A stretch of DNA of 64,000 bases from Streptomyces pinistramenti (GTDB lineage: Bacteria > Actinomycetota > Actinomycetes > Streptomycetales > Streptomycetaceae): NCBI RefSeq assembly GCF_020564935.1, contig NZ_JAJCXB010000005.1, positions 62,001-126,000 of the forward strand, given 5' to 3'. This document shows, piece after piece, positions 1 to 8,059 of the stretch. Positions within the stretch are counted from its first letter, which is position 1, and every line of letters starts with the position of its first letter. The notes under the pieces are model-generated. The model was given only the letters and a program-made list of their open reading frames with translations. It searched no databases and had not been told where the DNA came from. The translations under genes were made by a program, and so were the position numbers.

Positions 1-33
1 CTGGCCGGCTCCGACGATGGTGATCTTGCGCAT
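1..33 (-). CDS. FAD-dependent monooxygenase, styrene monooxygenase (StyA)-like, N-terminus only
   Basis: Only the first 11 codons are present; the gene runs out of the left edge. They read MRKITIVGAGQ, which is the start of a Rossmann beta-alpha-beta fold (GxGxxG, FAD binding). It matches the usual opening of StyA-type styrene/indole monooxygenases, which epoxidise aryl alkenes with a separate flavin reductase. A GGAGG ribosome-binding site sits 7 bases before the ATG (33-31). The gene is divergent from the AraC-family regulator at 558, a common arrangement for an activator and its target. The family call rests on very few residues, so another Rossmann oxidoreductase is possible. Confidence 0.5.
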   Translation of the reverse strand, partial: MRKITIVGAGQ

Positions 34-557
34 GAGGGGGACCTCCGAGGGCCGGGTTGTGCGGTTTTAGGTGGTGCCGTGCAGTGCCGTGCGTTGGTAC
101 GGCATTTCGGTGACGTGGCGGCGTCATGAGTGGGGGCGGTGGTGTCGAATGCGGCTGCCCGCCGGAGGGGGCGGCGGGCAGCCGCGGGAGGCCGGGTCAC
201 CCGTAGGACCGGGGGACGGGGTCCGGGTCACCCGGCCGGCTGGAGGGGCCTGGCCGACTCGGCGAGCCGGGGCAGCAGAGGCAAGAGCGTCGCGACGTGC
301 GGGGGTACGGCCCCGGCGGGCCTCGCCGCGACGGTCGCGCGTGGCACGCGCAGCGCGCATGCGACGGGCTGTCCGCTGGGCGTGACTTGGCCCGTGACGA
401 GCGCAGTACGGCCCGGCACTCCCTGCATCGTTGATTCCCTGGATTCTTCTCGGGTCCGCGGCGGTCAGGGACCAACCTTGATATGGCAAGATCATCTGCG
501 CTATCCGGATCACGCGGGTCGCTGTCCCGATCGCGCATCTCGGCGGTGGAGGTTCAC
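34..557. other. divergent intergenic region between monooxygenase and AraC regulator
   Basis: This 524-base gap separates two divergent starts and should hold both promoters. No reading frame in it resembles a known protein. A short direct repeat is described separately. Nothing else was recognised. Confidence 0.5.
381..398. promoter_or_regulatory. possible AraC-type operator (CGTGAC direct repeat)
   Basis: CGTGAC occurs at 381-386 and again at 393-398, a 12-base period on the same face of the helix. AraC-family regulators bind direct repeats upstream of their targets. Two hexamers in high-GC DNA can arise by chance, so this is only a candidate site. Confidence 0.15.
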
Positions 558-1538
558 ATGCCCGCTGAAGAGCCACCCCTCGCAAACCACCAGCGGTTCC
601 ACACAGCGGACATGTGGGAGGCGCGGGCCGAGGTCGGCCGAGCTTTCTGTCCGCATGAGCTGCGCATCACTCAGCGCTCGGCGACGCTCGACGCCCGGCT
701 GCACGGCACACCCTTCGATCGGACAGGGCTGTATTACCTCGACTACGGAACGGAAGTCCGGATCACTCCGGGCGACTTGGAGAGCTTCTTCCTTGTCCAG
801 ATCCCGCTCGCGGGCCACGCCGAAATCACCTGCGGCCGGGAGGAGATCATTTCCTCCCCCGAACTCGCTTCCGTCCCCTCTCCGGCCGGAAAGCTGGACA
901 TGCTCTGGGGTGGCGGCAATCCGCAGCTGATCGTGTGGTTCGACCGATCGTCCCTGGAATCGCACCTGGGCAGCCTGCTCGGCCGCACCGTGCGCCGCCC
1001 GATCTTCTTCTCGCTCGGCATGAACCTCACCACCCCGGGATCCCGTTCCTGGCTCAACATCGTCGACCTCATGCGCCGGGAGGCGGAGGGGCCTGGTGGC
1101 ATGACAAGCCGGCCCGTCGTGACAAGACAGCTTGAATCACTCCTCATGACCCAGCTGTTGATGGCCCAGCCCAACACCTACACGCCGGCGCTGCTCGGCG
1201 AGCAGCCGCGCGTCGCGCCGCCCGCGGTCCGCCGCGCCATGGAGGTCATCGAGGGGCACGCCGCCGAGCCGCTCACGGTCGCGGAGATCGCGGAATGCGT
1301 CGGCGTCGGCGTACGGGCCCTCCAGGAAGGCTTCCGCCGGCACCTCGACACGACACCGCTCGCGTACCTGCGCGAGGTCCGCCTGGACCGCGTACGCAAG
1401 GAACTCCTGGCCTCCGACCCGGGTGCCACGACTGTCACCGCCATCGCATCCCGCTGGGGCTTCTTGCACCCAGGCCGCTTCTCACTCGCGTACCGCCAAC
1501 AGTTCGGGGAGTCCCCCTCGGAGACTTTGCGGTCATGA
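558..1538 (+). CDS. AraC-family transcriptional regulator
   Basis: A 326-residue regulator. The N-terminal ~200 residues look like the cupin-type 'AraC_binding_2' sensor domain. The C-terminal ~100 residues form the double helix-turn-helix, with LTVAEIAECVGVGVRALQEG as the first HTH and AIASRWGFLHPGRFSLAYRQ, then FGESPSETLR, as the second HTH and family signature. ATG at 558 is chosen because GGAGG lies five bases upstream; an in-frame ATG at 483 lacks a good site. By position it probably activates the divergent StyA-like monooxygenase in response to an aromatic compound. That role is inferred only from synteny. Confidence 0.85.
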   Translation: MPAEEPPLANHQRFHTADMWEARAEVGRAFCPHELRITQRSATLDARLHGTPFDRTGLYYLDYGTEVRITPGDLESFFLVQIPLAGHAEITCGREEIISSPELASVPSPAGKLDMLWGGGNPQLIVWFDRSSLESHLGSLLGRTVRRPIFFSLGMNLTTPGSRSWLNIVDLMRREAEGPGGMTSRPVVTRQLESLLMTQLLMAQPNTYTPALLGEQPRVAPPAVRRAMEVIEGHAAEPLTVAEIAECVGVGVRALQEGFRRHLDTTPLAYLREVRLDRVRKELLASDPGATTVTAIASRWGFLHPGRFSLAYRQQFGESPSETLRS

Positions 1539-1750
1539 GGGGACATGCGGTCCTAGGAGCGCGGTGGCCAGGATCCGGTCTGCGTCGGAGAGCTTGTCCT
1601 TGGCACCCGCGCCTCGCGTGCGTCGGCGCTCGCCGCCCCGGTGTTCGTGGCGGGTTCGCTCGCGTCGTTGCGCCGGTGCCGGGATCAACGCGTCGACCGG
1701 GGCCTCCAGTTGCGGCACGGTCATGCCGGTCAGCTCCGGGTCGCGGAGAG
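1533..1750 (-). pseudogene. transposase N-terminal fragment
   Basis: The minus frame reads LTGMTVPQLEAPVDALIPA and later AKDKLSDADRILATALLG, then stops. This resembles the N-terminal part of actinobacterial transposases that carry 'KLSLADRVLATVxxxR' just before the helix-turn-helix. Nothing follows the truncated helix, so it is a dead remnant. It abuts the 3' end of the AraC gene and a second transposase fragment in another frame. Confidence 0.4.
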
Positions 1751-1926
1751 CGCAGGCGTCAACGCCGCCCGGACGGCACGCCGCCCCAGCAGCCCCTCAC
1801 CCGCTTCCAGCTCGTCCACACCCTTGCGGACCGTGGTCTCGCTGACCTGGGCCGCTCGCGCGACCACCCGAACACCGCCATGTCCCAGGAACCGGGCCTC
1901 GGCTCCCACCAGCGCGCGTTTTCGTG
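1730..1926 (-). pseudogene. ISAzo13-type transposase N-terminal remnant
   Basis: One minus frame encodes GAEARFLGHGGVRVVARAAQ then VSETTVRKGVDELEAGEGLL. This is the typical DNA-binding N-terminus of ISAzo13-family transposases (helix-turn-helix with 'VSETTVRKGV.ELEAGE'). The frame ends at a TGA (1732-1730) and the DDE catalytic part is absent. No terminal inverted repeats were found. Together with the neighbouring fragment it marks an old insertion hot spot. Confidence 0.5.
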
Positions 1927-1982
1927 ATGCACGGGGAGACAGCCGTCGGCCGGGGGCGTGCGCGGCCGACGGCGGGGCCGGA

Positions 1983-3287
1983 TCACCGCTGGGAAGCGGC
2001 TCGCGGTGCGGGGCGGTGCGTCGTCACGGAACGTCCCTCGACCTTCAGCAGGTGGGCCAGCAGCGCCGTCACCACGGCGAGTACGGGCAACACCAGCAGC
2101 GCGGCGCGGACGCTGCTGTGCGAGGCGAGGAAACCGATGAGGGGCGGGCCTGCCAGGAAGGCGAAGTAGCCGGTCGTGGAGACCGTGGCCACAGCGGTAC
2201 CGGGCGAGCCGGTGTGGAGGCGGCCGGCCGCGCTGACGACCAGGGGGAGGGACGCCGCGATCCCGAGGCCGATCAGCGTGAAGAAGACCACCGCCACCAC
2301 CGGTTGTCCCGTCGCGAGCGTGACCACGGAACCCGTCGCGGTCAGCAGGGCACCGCCCCGGACGACCCGGACGGGCCCGAACCGGTGGGCCGCCCGGTCG
2401 CCGCCGAGCCGTCCCGCCGTCATGGCCAGGGCGAACGCCACGTACCCCGCGCCCGCCGGGCCGGGCTCCGCGTGCAGCGAATCGGTCAGGTACACGCTGG
2501 CCCAGTCGGTCACCACCCCCTCGATGAGCAGCACGCACAGACCCAGGGCGCTGAGCTGTAGCAGCCGGGGCGTGAACCGGGAGAAGAGGGAGGCCGCGAG
2601 AGCGGTGGTGGCGGACATGTCCCGGCCGGCATCGGAAGCGGACGAGACCGGGTGCCGGTGGTCGTCCGGCTGCTTGTGCTCGTGCTGGTGCGTGGAGGGG
2701 CGCAGCGCCGCCGCCGCCACCCCGGCCGACAGCACGGCGACCACGGCAGTGACGGCGAACTGGGCGCGCGGTGTCACACCTCCCGCCGCGGCGAGCGTGC
2801 CGAGAAGCGCACCGGCCAACGCACCTGCGCTGAACAGGCCATGGAAGGAGGAGAGCCGCGTCCGGCCACTGCTGCGCTCCAGGTCCACCGCGTGCGCGTT
2901 CATGGCCACGTCCAACGTGCCGACCGCGGCGCCGAGCACGGCCAGGCTCGCCAGGAGTTCGGGCAGTGAGCGAGCCAGCCCCAGCAGTGCGATGGCCGCG
3001 GTGTATACGAGAACCGAGGTCCGTGCCACCGCCCGGCTGCCGAAGCGGTTCACCAGCGCCCCGGCCGTGGGCATGGCGGGCACGGAACCCAGTGCGACGC
3101 CGAGCAGCGCCAGCCCGAGCTGCCCGTCGGAGAGTTGGAGCTGCTCTTTGACCTGCGGGATGCGGGGCGCCCAACTCGCCAGGACGAGACCGTTGAGGAA
3201 GAACACCGTGTAGAGCGAGACGGCGCCACTGCGGCCCCCACGCCCACCGGGGTACGGGCGTCCGCGCCTCGCCTGCCGCGCGCTCAC
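1983..3287 (-). CDS. MFS transporter, YbjJ-like
   Basis: About 434 residues with roughly a dozen hydrophobic segments in two halves joined by a His-rich cytoplasmic loop (HQHEHKQPDDHRHP). The N-terminus contains WAPRIPQVKEQLQLSDGQLG, characteristic of the YbjJ-like branch of the major facilitator superfamily. The GTG start (3287-3285) overlaps the TGA of the deacetylase gene as GTGA, so translation is probably coupled and no separate ribosome-binding site is needed. As last gene of the glycosyltransferase-deacetylase operon it probably exports the product or imports a precursor. The substrate cannot be read from sequence. The His-rich loop could bind metal. Confidence 0.8.
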   Translation of the reverse strand: MSARQARRGRPYPGGRGGRSGAVSLYTVFFLNGLVLASWAPRIPQVKEQLQLSDGQLGLALLGVALGSVPAMPTAGALVNRFGSRAVARTSVLVYTAAIALLGLARSLPELLASLAVLGAAVGTLDVAMNAHAVDLERSSGRTRLSSFHGLFSAGALAGALLGTLAAAGGVTPRAQFAVTAVVAVLSAGVAAAALRPSTHQHEHKQPDDHRHPVSSASDAGRDMSATTALAASLFSRFTPRLLQLSALGLCVLLIEGVVTDWASVYLTDSLHAEPGPAGAGYVAFALAMTAGRLGGDRAAHRFGPVRVVRGGALLTATGSVVTLATGQPVVAVVFFTLIGLGIAASLPLVVSAAGRLHTGSPGTAVATVSTTGYFAFLAGPPLIGFLASHSSVRAALLVLPVLAVVTALLAHLLKVEGRSVTTHRPAPRAASQR

Positions 3288-4030
3288 CGCGGACTGGCGC
3301 ACACGGGGAGTCGTACCTCGGCCCCCTCCGGCACCAGATCCAGTGCCGAGGTCGCCGGGTGGGAGGGAGCGCAGGTGAAGACCTCCGCGTGGCGGACCCC
3401 CACCTGCTGCCCCCGGAACGCCGCCTGCTGCTTCGTCAGGTCCACGAAATCGGCTCCTTTGCGTCGTCGTCGTGCGTCGTTCTGACTGAGATGTTCGGCC
3501 AGCATGGCCTCCTTGGTCCCCATGGTGTCCGAGATGTCCACCCACACGTCCGGACTTCCCCCGCCCGTCCCCAGCAGGGTGTCCATGTAGAACAGGGGTG
3601 CCACGCGGTCGGTGGCCGGATACGAGGAGACGAGCGAGGTCTCGCGGGCCAACAGGCGTGCCGCGGAGGCGAGTTGAGCGACCATGCGATGGTCGGGGTG
3701 ATAGTCGCCCGGGTGGTGGGCGAAGATGACGTCCGGCCGGCTGCGGCGCACCACGTCCACGGCCTGCCGACGCACCTCGGGGGTGTCGAAGAGGAACCCG
3801 TCCGGAGCGCCCGTCCAGAGCAGTTCCGCGCCGAGCACGCCGGCCGCCCGCAGCGCCTCCTTCTCTCGTACCACCGCGGTTTCCTCGGGGGAGAGGGTGC
3901 GCGAGCCGAGTTCCCCGTTGGTGAGGACGGCGACGGTGACGTGCGCACCCTGCCGGACGTAATGGGCCAGCGTTCCCGCGCAGAAGAGCTCGACGTCGTC
4001 GGGGTGGGCCCCCATGGCCAGTACGCGCAC
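3284..4030 (-). CDS. LmbE/PIG-L family N-acetylglucosaminyl deacetylase-like protein
   Basis: About 248 residues. It opens with AMGAHPDDVELFCAGTL, the Zn-binding HPDD motif of the LmbE/PIG-L family, and contains HHPGDYHPDHRMV with the third Zn ligand. Family members hydrolyse N-acetyl groups of GlcNAc conjugates (MshB in mycothiol, BshB in bacillithiol) or thiol-conjugate amides. GTG at 4030 is chosen as start because AAGGAG lies five bases upstream and the protein then begins like its relatives. In-frame ATGs at 4054 and 4072 are alternatives; the one at 4072 overlaps the upstream stop as ATGA. It follows a GT4 glycosyltransferase, the same gene logic as MshA followed by MshB. Confidence 0.85.
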   Translation of the reverse strand: MRVLAMGAHPDDVELFCAGTLAHYVRQGAHVTVAVLTNGELGSRTLSPEETAVVREKEALRAAGVLGAELLWTGAPDGFLFDTPEVRRQAVDVVRRSRPDVIFAHHPGDYHPDHRMVAQLASAARLLARETSLVSSYPATDRVAPLFYMDTLLGTGGGSPDVWVDISDTMGTKEAMLAEHLSQNDARRRRKGADFVDLTKQQAAFRGQQVGVRHAEVFTCAPSHPATSALDLVPEGAEVRLPVCASPR

Positions 4031-4068
4031 TGTCGCTCCTTCTCCTTCGTTCATCGGGTCTGCTCCGG

Positions 4069-5631
4069 TCATCGGATCTGCGCGGCGTCGGACAGCACGT
4101 TCGCGATGCCCAGCACATTGCTGTCGGTGAGGAAGTGCCGCAGCACCCGCTCGCGTCCGCCCCGGCCCAGCTCATCGGCGTAACGAGGGCTCGCAAGAAG
4201 GCGGTTGACCGCCGCGCCGAACCCGGGCAGGTCGCGGGGGCCGGAGAGGAGCAGCCCCGTCGTGCCGTGCTCGATCTGCTGCCGGATGCCGCCCACCGGC
4301 GCCGCGACGACGGGCCGGCCCTTCCACGCAGCCTCGGACACGGTCAGGCCGAACCCCTCGGCCAGGCTCTTCTGGACCAGCACGGTCGAACGCCGCTGGA
4401 TGGCGTTGATGGTGAGCGCGTGCTCGGCGGGGTTGTCCGTCGGTACCTGTACGAGGTGCACCCGCTCCCGTCGGCTCCCCAGTGCCGACCTCGCCGCGCG
4501 GCACTCCTCGAAGACCTGCTGCGCCTGCCGGTCGCCCGTGGTGTTCGGCCCGACCAGCAGCAGGTGGGCGCCGAAGGCGGCGTCGACGTGTTCGGCGAAG
4601 CCCCGGATCACCCCGGGGATGTCCTTCACCCGGTCCCACCGGCTCACCTGGGTCACCAACGGCGCCCGCGCGGGCACCGGGCCGCCGTCCCTGACGATCA
4701 GTACGGGGTGCCGCAGGAGGAGGCCGTTGAAGGCGTGGCTGCCGGGCACCGACGCTGTCGAGTCCTGGATGAGCCCGGCGGCTGCCAGCAGTCGGGACGG
4801 GTCGATGCCGGGTTGCAGGGAAAGGTTCTTGGGTGACAGCGGGTCGATCGACGGAGGGACGATGTGGCTGCCCGCCCCGGCGAGCCCGGCGGGCAGGACT
4901 CCGGGGTACGAGGCGATGTGCCGGTGGGCGGAAGTGAGATAGCGGGTGAGGAAGTCCCAGGCGGGGGCGGCCAGTTCGGGACGCAGTGCCGCGCCGATGT
5001 GCGCCCGCCACACAACGGTGCAGCCGGCCTCGCGCAGATGGGGGACGAGACCTGCCGTCTGGTGGTCGTGGAGGACGACGACGGAATGCCGGCCCACCGA
5101 TGCGGCGAGCCTGGCCGCGTACTCCTTGCACACCCGCTCGTAGAGCCGGCGGCCACGCTCGGGATCCGCGTCGGGCCCGGTGCCCGGTGCGGGCGATGTC
5201 ACGCCGCACAGTTGGTAGTACAGCGCCTTGGTGAACTGCCGGAATTCGGGGGGCGCGTCGAGAGTGGTCCAGCGGGTGAGGATGCCTCCGCCCGCCAGGT
5301 AGGGAAGGTTGCTCCGCAGGAGTTCGGCGACGCCGCCCCGCACCGGGTTGTCGCTGACGTGCCACACGGTGCGTCCGTCGAGCCGGTCGCTCGCCGCCCG
5401 TAACACCGACTGCACCTGGACCACTCGCTCCGCCCCCACGAGGGGCTCGATCCAGGACAGCGGCGCGACCGGCAACGGCACCTCGTGTGCTGCCGCCGCA
5501 GTGGAACCGTGGGACGGGCGCGACGGCCGGGAATTCCTCCCGCGTTCTCGAATTGCCCTTTCCTGCGAGGCCGACGCCGCTTGTGCGGAGAGTTTGTGCA
5601 AGAGCCTGTTTCCATGCCGCAGTCGTGTCAC
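4069..5631 (-). CDS. GT4-family glycosyltransferase, TreT (trehalose synthase)-like
   Basis: About 520 residues. VWHVSDNPVRGGVAELLRS near the N-terminal third is the signature of the TreT branch of GT4 retaining glycosyltransferases. The C-terminal GT-B half has VSRWDRVKDIPGVIRGF and the donor-binding SLAEGFGLTVSEAAWKGRPV. TreT itself joins NDP-glucose to glucose, but this branch contains uncharacterised members. Start choice: GTG at 5631 has GGAGG eight bases upstream; longer in-frame extensions to 6078 have no such site and non-coding character. It is the first gene of an operon with a LmbE deacetylase and an MFS transporter. I infer it makes an N-acetylated glycoside that the next enzyme deacetylates. 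Confidence 0.8.
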   Translation of the reverse strand: MTRLRHGNRLLHKLSAQAASASQERAIRERGRNSRPSRPSHGSTAAAAHEVPLPVAPLSWIEPLVGAERVVQVQSVLRAASDRLDGRTVWHVSDNPVRGGVAELLRSNLPYLAGGGILTRWTTLDAPPEFRQFTKALYYQLCGVTSPAPGTGPDADPERGRRLYERVCKEYAARLAASVGRHSVVVLHDHQTAGLVPHLREAGCTVVWRAHIGAALRPELAAPAWDFLTRYLTSAHRHIASYPGVLPAGLAGAGSHIVPPSIDPLSPKNLSLQPGIDPSRLLAAAGLIQDSTASVPGSHAFNGLLLRHPVLIVRDGGPVPARAPLVTQVSRWDRVKDIPGVIRGFAEHVDAAFGAHLLLVGPNTTGDRQAQQVFEECRAARSALGSRRERVHLVQVPTDNPAEHALTINAIQRRSTVLVQKSLAEGFGLTVSEAAWKGRPVVAAPVGGIRQQIEHGTTGLLLSGPRDLPGFGAAVNRLLASPRYADELGRGGRERVLRHFLTDSNVLGIANVLSDAAQIR

Positions 5632-6069
5632 TCCGTACACCTCCCGAATATGGGAAAAATCGCGAACCGGATTGATCCTTGCACGGGCCCGTGGCGGTGC
5701 CACCGGTTCCGGCCACCGGTGCGACACGTTCGTGGAGGCAAAGGGGTGCGCGTGGTTGCACTTCGGGGGCTGAAGCGCGGAACCCCGCAGCACCACCCTC
5801 ACCGGCTCTTTTCCGGAAAGGGGGAAAGCGCCTAACATCGACGAAGCACCTCTGCACACAGAATTGACCGGGGGGTGGCCTCGAATTAGATTCTCTTTGC
5901 GTGCCGGTTTCCCGCCGGATACGCGCCCGTAGCTTCTTCGTCGTACGGACTGTCGTGTTCGAGGCGCCCCCATTGCGAGGGAACGGGTGTAGGAACTGCT
6001 TCCCGCGTGCCGACGAACGGGACTGATGCGGCAGGCGGAGCGCCGGGAACCTTGCTGTCTGTTGCGGGG
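5632..6069. other. upstream region of the glycosyltransferase operon
   Basis: About 440 bases without a supported gene. The part near 5640-5665 and 5865-5910 is less GC-rich than its surroundings and probably holds the operon promoter, but no clear -35/-10 pair was identified. Confidence 0.4.
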
Positions 6070-6335
6070 CGGGTTCACGCACGGTGGTCGTCTCGCCGAA
6101 CGGAATCAGTTCCTCGCGGACGGTCTGGTGCGGTTCGCTTCCCTTGCCTGCGATGAGGACGGCGTCCTGGGGTCCGCTGCCGACAGGGCGAAGGCGATTG
6201 CTTCGCGACGGCCGGCGAGCCGCTCGATGGGTGTGCCCGTCACGGCGAGGCCGGGAGTGATCTGGTCCAGGACGGCCCCGGGGCCTCGTTGCGCGGGTGG
6301 TCCGAGGTCAGGACGCACAGATCGGAGTGCTCCGG
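6070..6335 (-). pseudogene. Mur-ligase (MurE-like) C-terminal remnant with two frameshifts
   Basis: Read across three minus frames, the DNA encodes DLCVLTSDHPRNEAPG, then AVLDQITPGLAVTGTPIERL and GRREAIAFALSAADP, then QDAVLIAGKGSEPHQTVREE. This is the order of the C-terminal domain of MurE-type UDP-MurNAc-tripeptide synthetases (VTDDNPR, RREAI, DVVLVAGKGHE). One shift lies near 6275 and one near 6165. The ATPase domain is missing and no in-frame stop follows naturally, so it cannot make a functional enzyme. Confidence 0.6.
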
Positions 6336-6760
6336 TCAGCGGCACCGCTCGTGCCTTCCTCGGCGGCATCGCCGAAGACCTCGCCGCCGCTCTGCCCGGA
6401 ACCTGTCAGGCCACGCTGAACGTCCTGCACCATCCCGACACGCAAGACGACCGGACGCGGTGGCTGTGGGACGACGGCGAACTCGCCCAGACCATGCGGA
6501 CCACCCGCCTCCCGTTCACCGCCCCCTCGCCGACGGGCTGGTCGGGCCTTCTCACCGAACTGGACCTGCCGCTTCGCACCCGGGTCGCGGGCGTGACCGT
6601 TCTGCTCCACGCCCCACCACTCAGCCGAGTCGTGCACCCCACCCTCGACGACATCGGCCACAGCGAAGAGGAGTCCTTTCTCCGTCTCGGCAAACCGCCG
6701 GCCCCCGTCCCGTCGCCGCTCGCGAGACTGCCGCCGCGCAGGGCAACCGATGCACCCTGA
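6330..6760 (+). pseudogene. unrecognised coding fragment
   Basis: A plus-strand frame has strong third-position GC bias from about 6345 to 6700 (for example EDLAAALPGTCQATLNVLHH and LWDDGELAQTMRTTRLPF), so it is or recently was coding. There is no credible start with a ribosome-binding site and the left end collides with the Mur-ligase remnant. I do not recognise the family. It stops at 6760 inside an integrase fragment. Confidence 0.35.
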
Positions 6761-6855
6761 CGTCCTGGCCGCACTCATCGACGACATCGGCATTCCCACC
6801 ATCGCCGGCCGCACGGCCGCGATCCGACAACACGTTCTGGGAATGCCCGCGCCGG
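6739..6855 (+). pseudogene. integrase/recombinase C-terminal fragment
   Basis: The plus frame reads HPDVLAALIDDIGIPTIAGR then TAAIRQHVLGMPAPVV. This matches the segment near the C-terminus of a Streptomyces family annotated as site-specific integrase, where it precedes a 'VADALGYH' helix with the catalytic Tyr region. That continuation is absent because the frame enters unrelated sequence. It is a truncated mobile-element remnant. Confidence 0.4.
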
Positions 6856-7062
6856 TCGTCGTTGAGGGGTCGGCCGGCGGCAGTGAAGGCCCGTTCGTCG
6901 ACGGGGTCGTCCATATATGCGTTGCCCTTGTCCCAACCGTCGGCGTTCGCAAGGTGGTTGAGGAGACTGTGCACGACGGGTTCGGGCAGGAGCCGGCCGT
7001 GACGGATGTCGTCGTGGATCTTTTTCTTGGCCACGACGTGCCGGTCGGCGGCCTCCAGACCT
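6850..7062 (-). pseudogene. unrecognised minus-strand coding fragment
   Basis: A minus frame shows coding-like composition: KKKIHDDIRHGRLLPEPVVH, SLLNHLANADGWDKGNAYMD and DPVDERAFTAAGRPLNDD. It has no start codon with a ribosome-binding site and is joined end to end with the integrase fragment of opposite strand. The function is unknown; it appears to be another truncated gene piece. Confidence 0.3.
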
Positions 7063-7268
7063 GACGAGCTCGTCAGAGCCACCGCAGCCACCTGCGTTCG
7101 GACGCTGCGTGTCCGAACGGGCCGGGACCGAGTGCTGTGCCGGCCTGTCCTCCAAGGAGAGCCAACAGTCGTTTCCCTGAAGGCGGCCGGGCGAGGGGTG
7201 GCCGGGACGGCTGTCCGTGCGCGGGCGGCTGCCCCGGCCTCTTCATGCATGGGTGCCGACGTTCGGTG

Positions 7269-7559
7269 TCAGTCCTTGTGGGAGGCGCGGCGGCGGGAGG
7301 CCAGGATCAGGCCGGCGCCTGCGGTGAGGGTGACGGCGGTGCCGCCGATGGCCCAGGGGGTGGCCGAGCCGGCGCCGGTCGCGGCCAGTTGGGCGCCCGG
7401 GGAGCTGGCGCTGGGGGTGGCTACGGCGGGCTTGGCGCCGGTGGTGCCGTTGGACTTCATGGCGCCCTTGACGTCCTTGACGACGTCCTGCTTCTGCAAC
7501 AGGACGGCAGGCGCGATTGCGGCAGCGGCAACGACGGATGAAATACGGGACAGCTTCAC
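7269..7559 (-). CDS. small secreted protein with LAxTG sortase signal
   Basis: About 96 residues. The N-terminus MKLSRISSVVAAAAIAPAVL is a signal peptide. The C-terminus has LAATGAG, a hydrophobic span (about 20 residues) and the tail RRRASHKD, the three-part signal for covalent wall anchoring by class E sortases of Streptomyces, which prefer LAxTG. Only about 45 residues lie between cleavage sites, rich in Ala, Ser, Gly and Pro. The GTG at 7559 is preferred because AGGG lies five bases upstream; an in-frame GTG at 7571 is possible. It is intact although surrounded by gene remnants. Function is unknown. Confidence 0.75.
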   Translation of the reverse strand: MKLSRISSVVAAAAIAPAVLLQKQDVVKDVKGAMKSNGTTGAKPAVATPSASSPGAQLAATGAGSATPWAIGGTAVTLTAGAGLILASRRRASHKD

Positions 7560-7571
7560 GCGTACCCTCAC

Positions 7572-8006
7572 TTTCCCAGAAAAGAAGTAGTAAATATCGC
7601 GTAAAGCGTATGGGGGTGCGAAATTCCCCTACCAGCCGCCCCTGCCAGGGGCGGCCCCGATAGGTCCTGGCGAGGCGACACGCTCGATGTACGGGCGGGC
7701 GCCGCCTCCGTTCCTCCTGTACACGGCTGCTGCGACAGGACGAAGCCGCCAAGCGAGCGGTCGCCGAACACCGCTTCGGCGATGTCCCTGCGGCCCGGCT
7801 CCTCGAACCGCCAACGACCCCCAGCGGCAGGGATGTTGCGCATCGAGCGCGGCATCCTGGGTGCCCTGGGTGGTGACTGCTGCTCCGTACACGCCACGTA
7901 CGAGAACTCCGGCGCTGTGCGCATCACGGCATTCGTGTTCGCCCCCGACGGCCAGCGCCCGGCGGGAGTTCGACCACCTTCGCGTCCCGGGGCGCGAGCA
8001 CGCATG
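7572..8006. other. intergenic region with decayed pieces
   Basis: About 435 bases. The first 60 bases are AT-rich for this genome and probably carry the promoter of the LAxTG gene. A minus frame near 7725-7815 (RWRFEEPGRRDIAEAVFGDR) has coding-like codon use but no start or recognised family. A probable hemC remnant on the plus strand is listed separately. Confidence 0.35.
7830..7975 (+). pseudogene. probable hemC (hydroxymethylbilane synthase) C-terminal remnant
   Basis: The plus frame gives RIERGILGALGGDCCSVHAT and AVRITAFVFAPDGQRPAG. HemC proteins have the order ER..L..L.GGC, the Cys that binds the dipyrromethane cofactor, then a beta-strand and 'V.APDG'. The catalytic N-terminal two thirds are absent, and sequence on both sides is unrelated. 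The match is short, so this is tentative. Confidence 0.35.
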
Positions 8007-8049
8007 CCGAAGGCCGCCCCGGTACCGGACGTCCCGGGGCGGCCTTCGG
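8007..8049 (-). terminator. strong hairpin terminator of the PKS/NRPS operon
   Basis: CCGAAGGCCGCCCCGG (8007-8022) is perfectly complementary to CCGGGGCGGCCTTCGG (8034-8049) with an 11-base loop. It lies ten bases beyond the stop of the last operon gene (8060). There is no long U tract, as is usual for Streptomyces terminators. Confidence 0.85.
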
Positions 8050-8059
8050 TGTCCTTCCC

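Noticed and set aside
1533..1926. Complete insertion sequence
   Set aside because: Only N-terminal transposase pieces in two frames, with no DDE region and no terminal inverted repeats seen.
4070..4072. ATG at 4072 as start of the LmbE-like gene
   Set aside because: It overlaps the upstream stop, but the GTG at 4030 has a far better AAGGAG site and matches family N-termini.
5632..6078. N-terminal extension of the glycosyltransferase to 6078
   Set aside because: No ribosome-binding site, irregular composition and no family similarity; GTG 5631 has GGAGG at good spacing.
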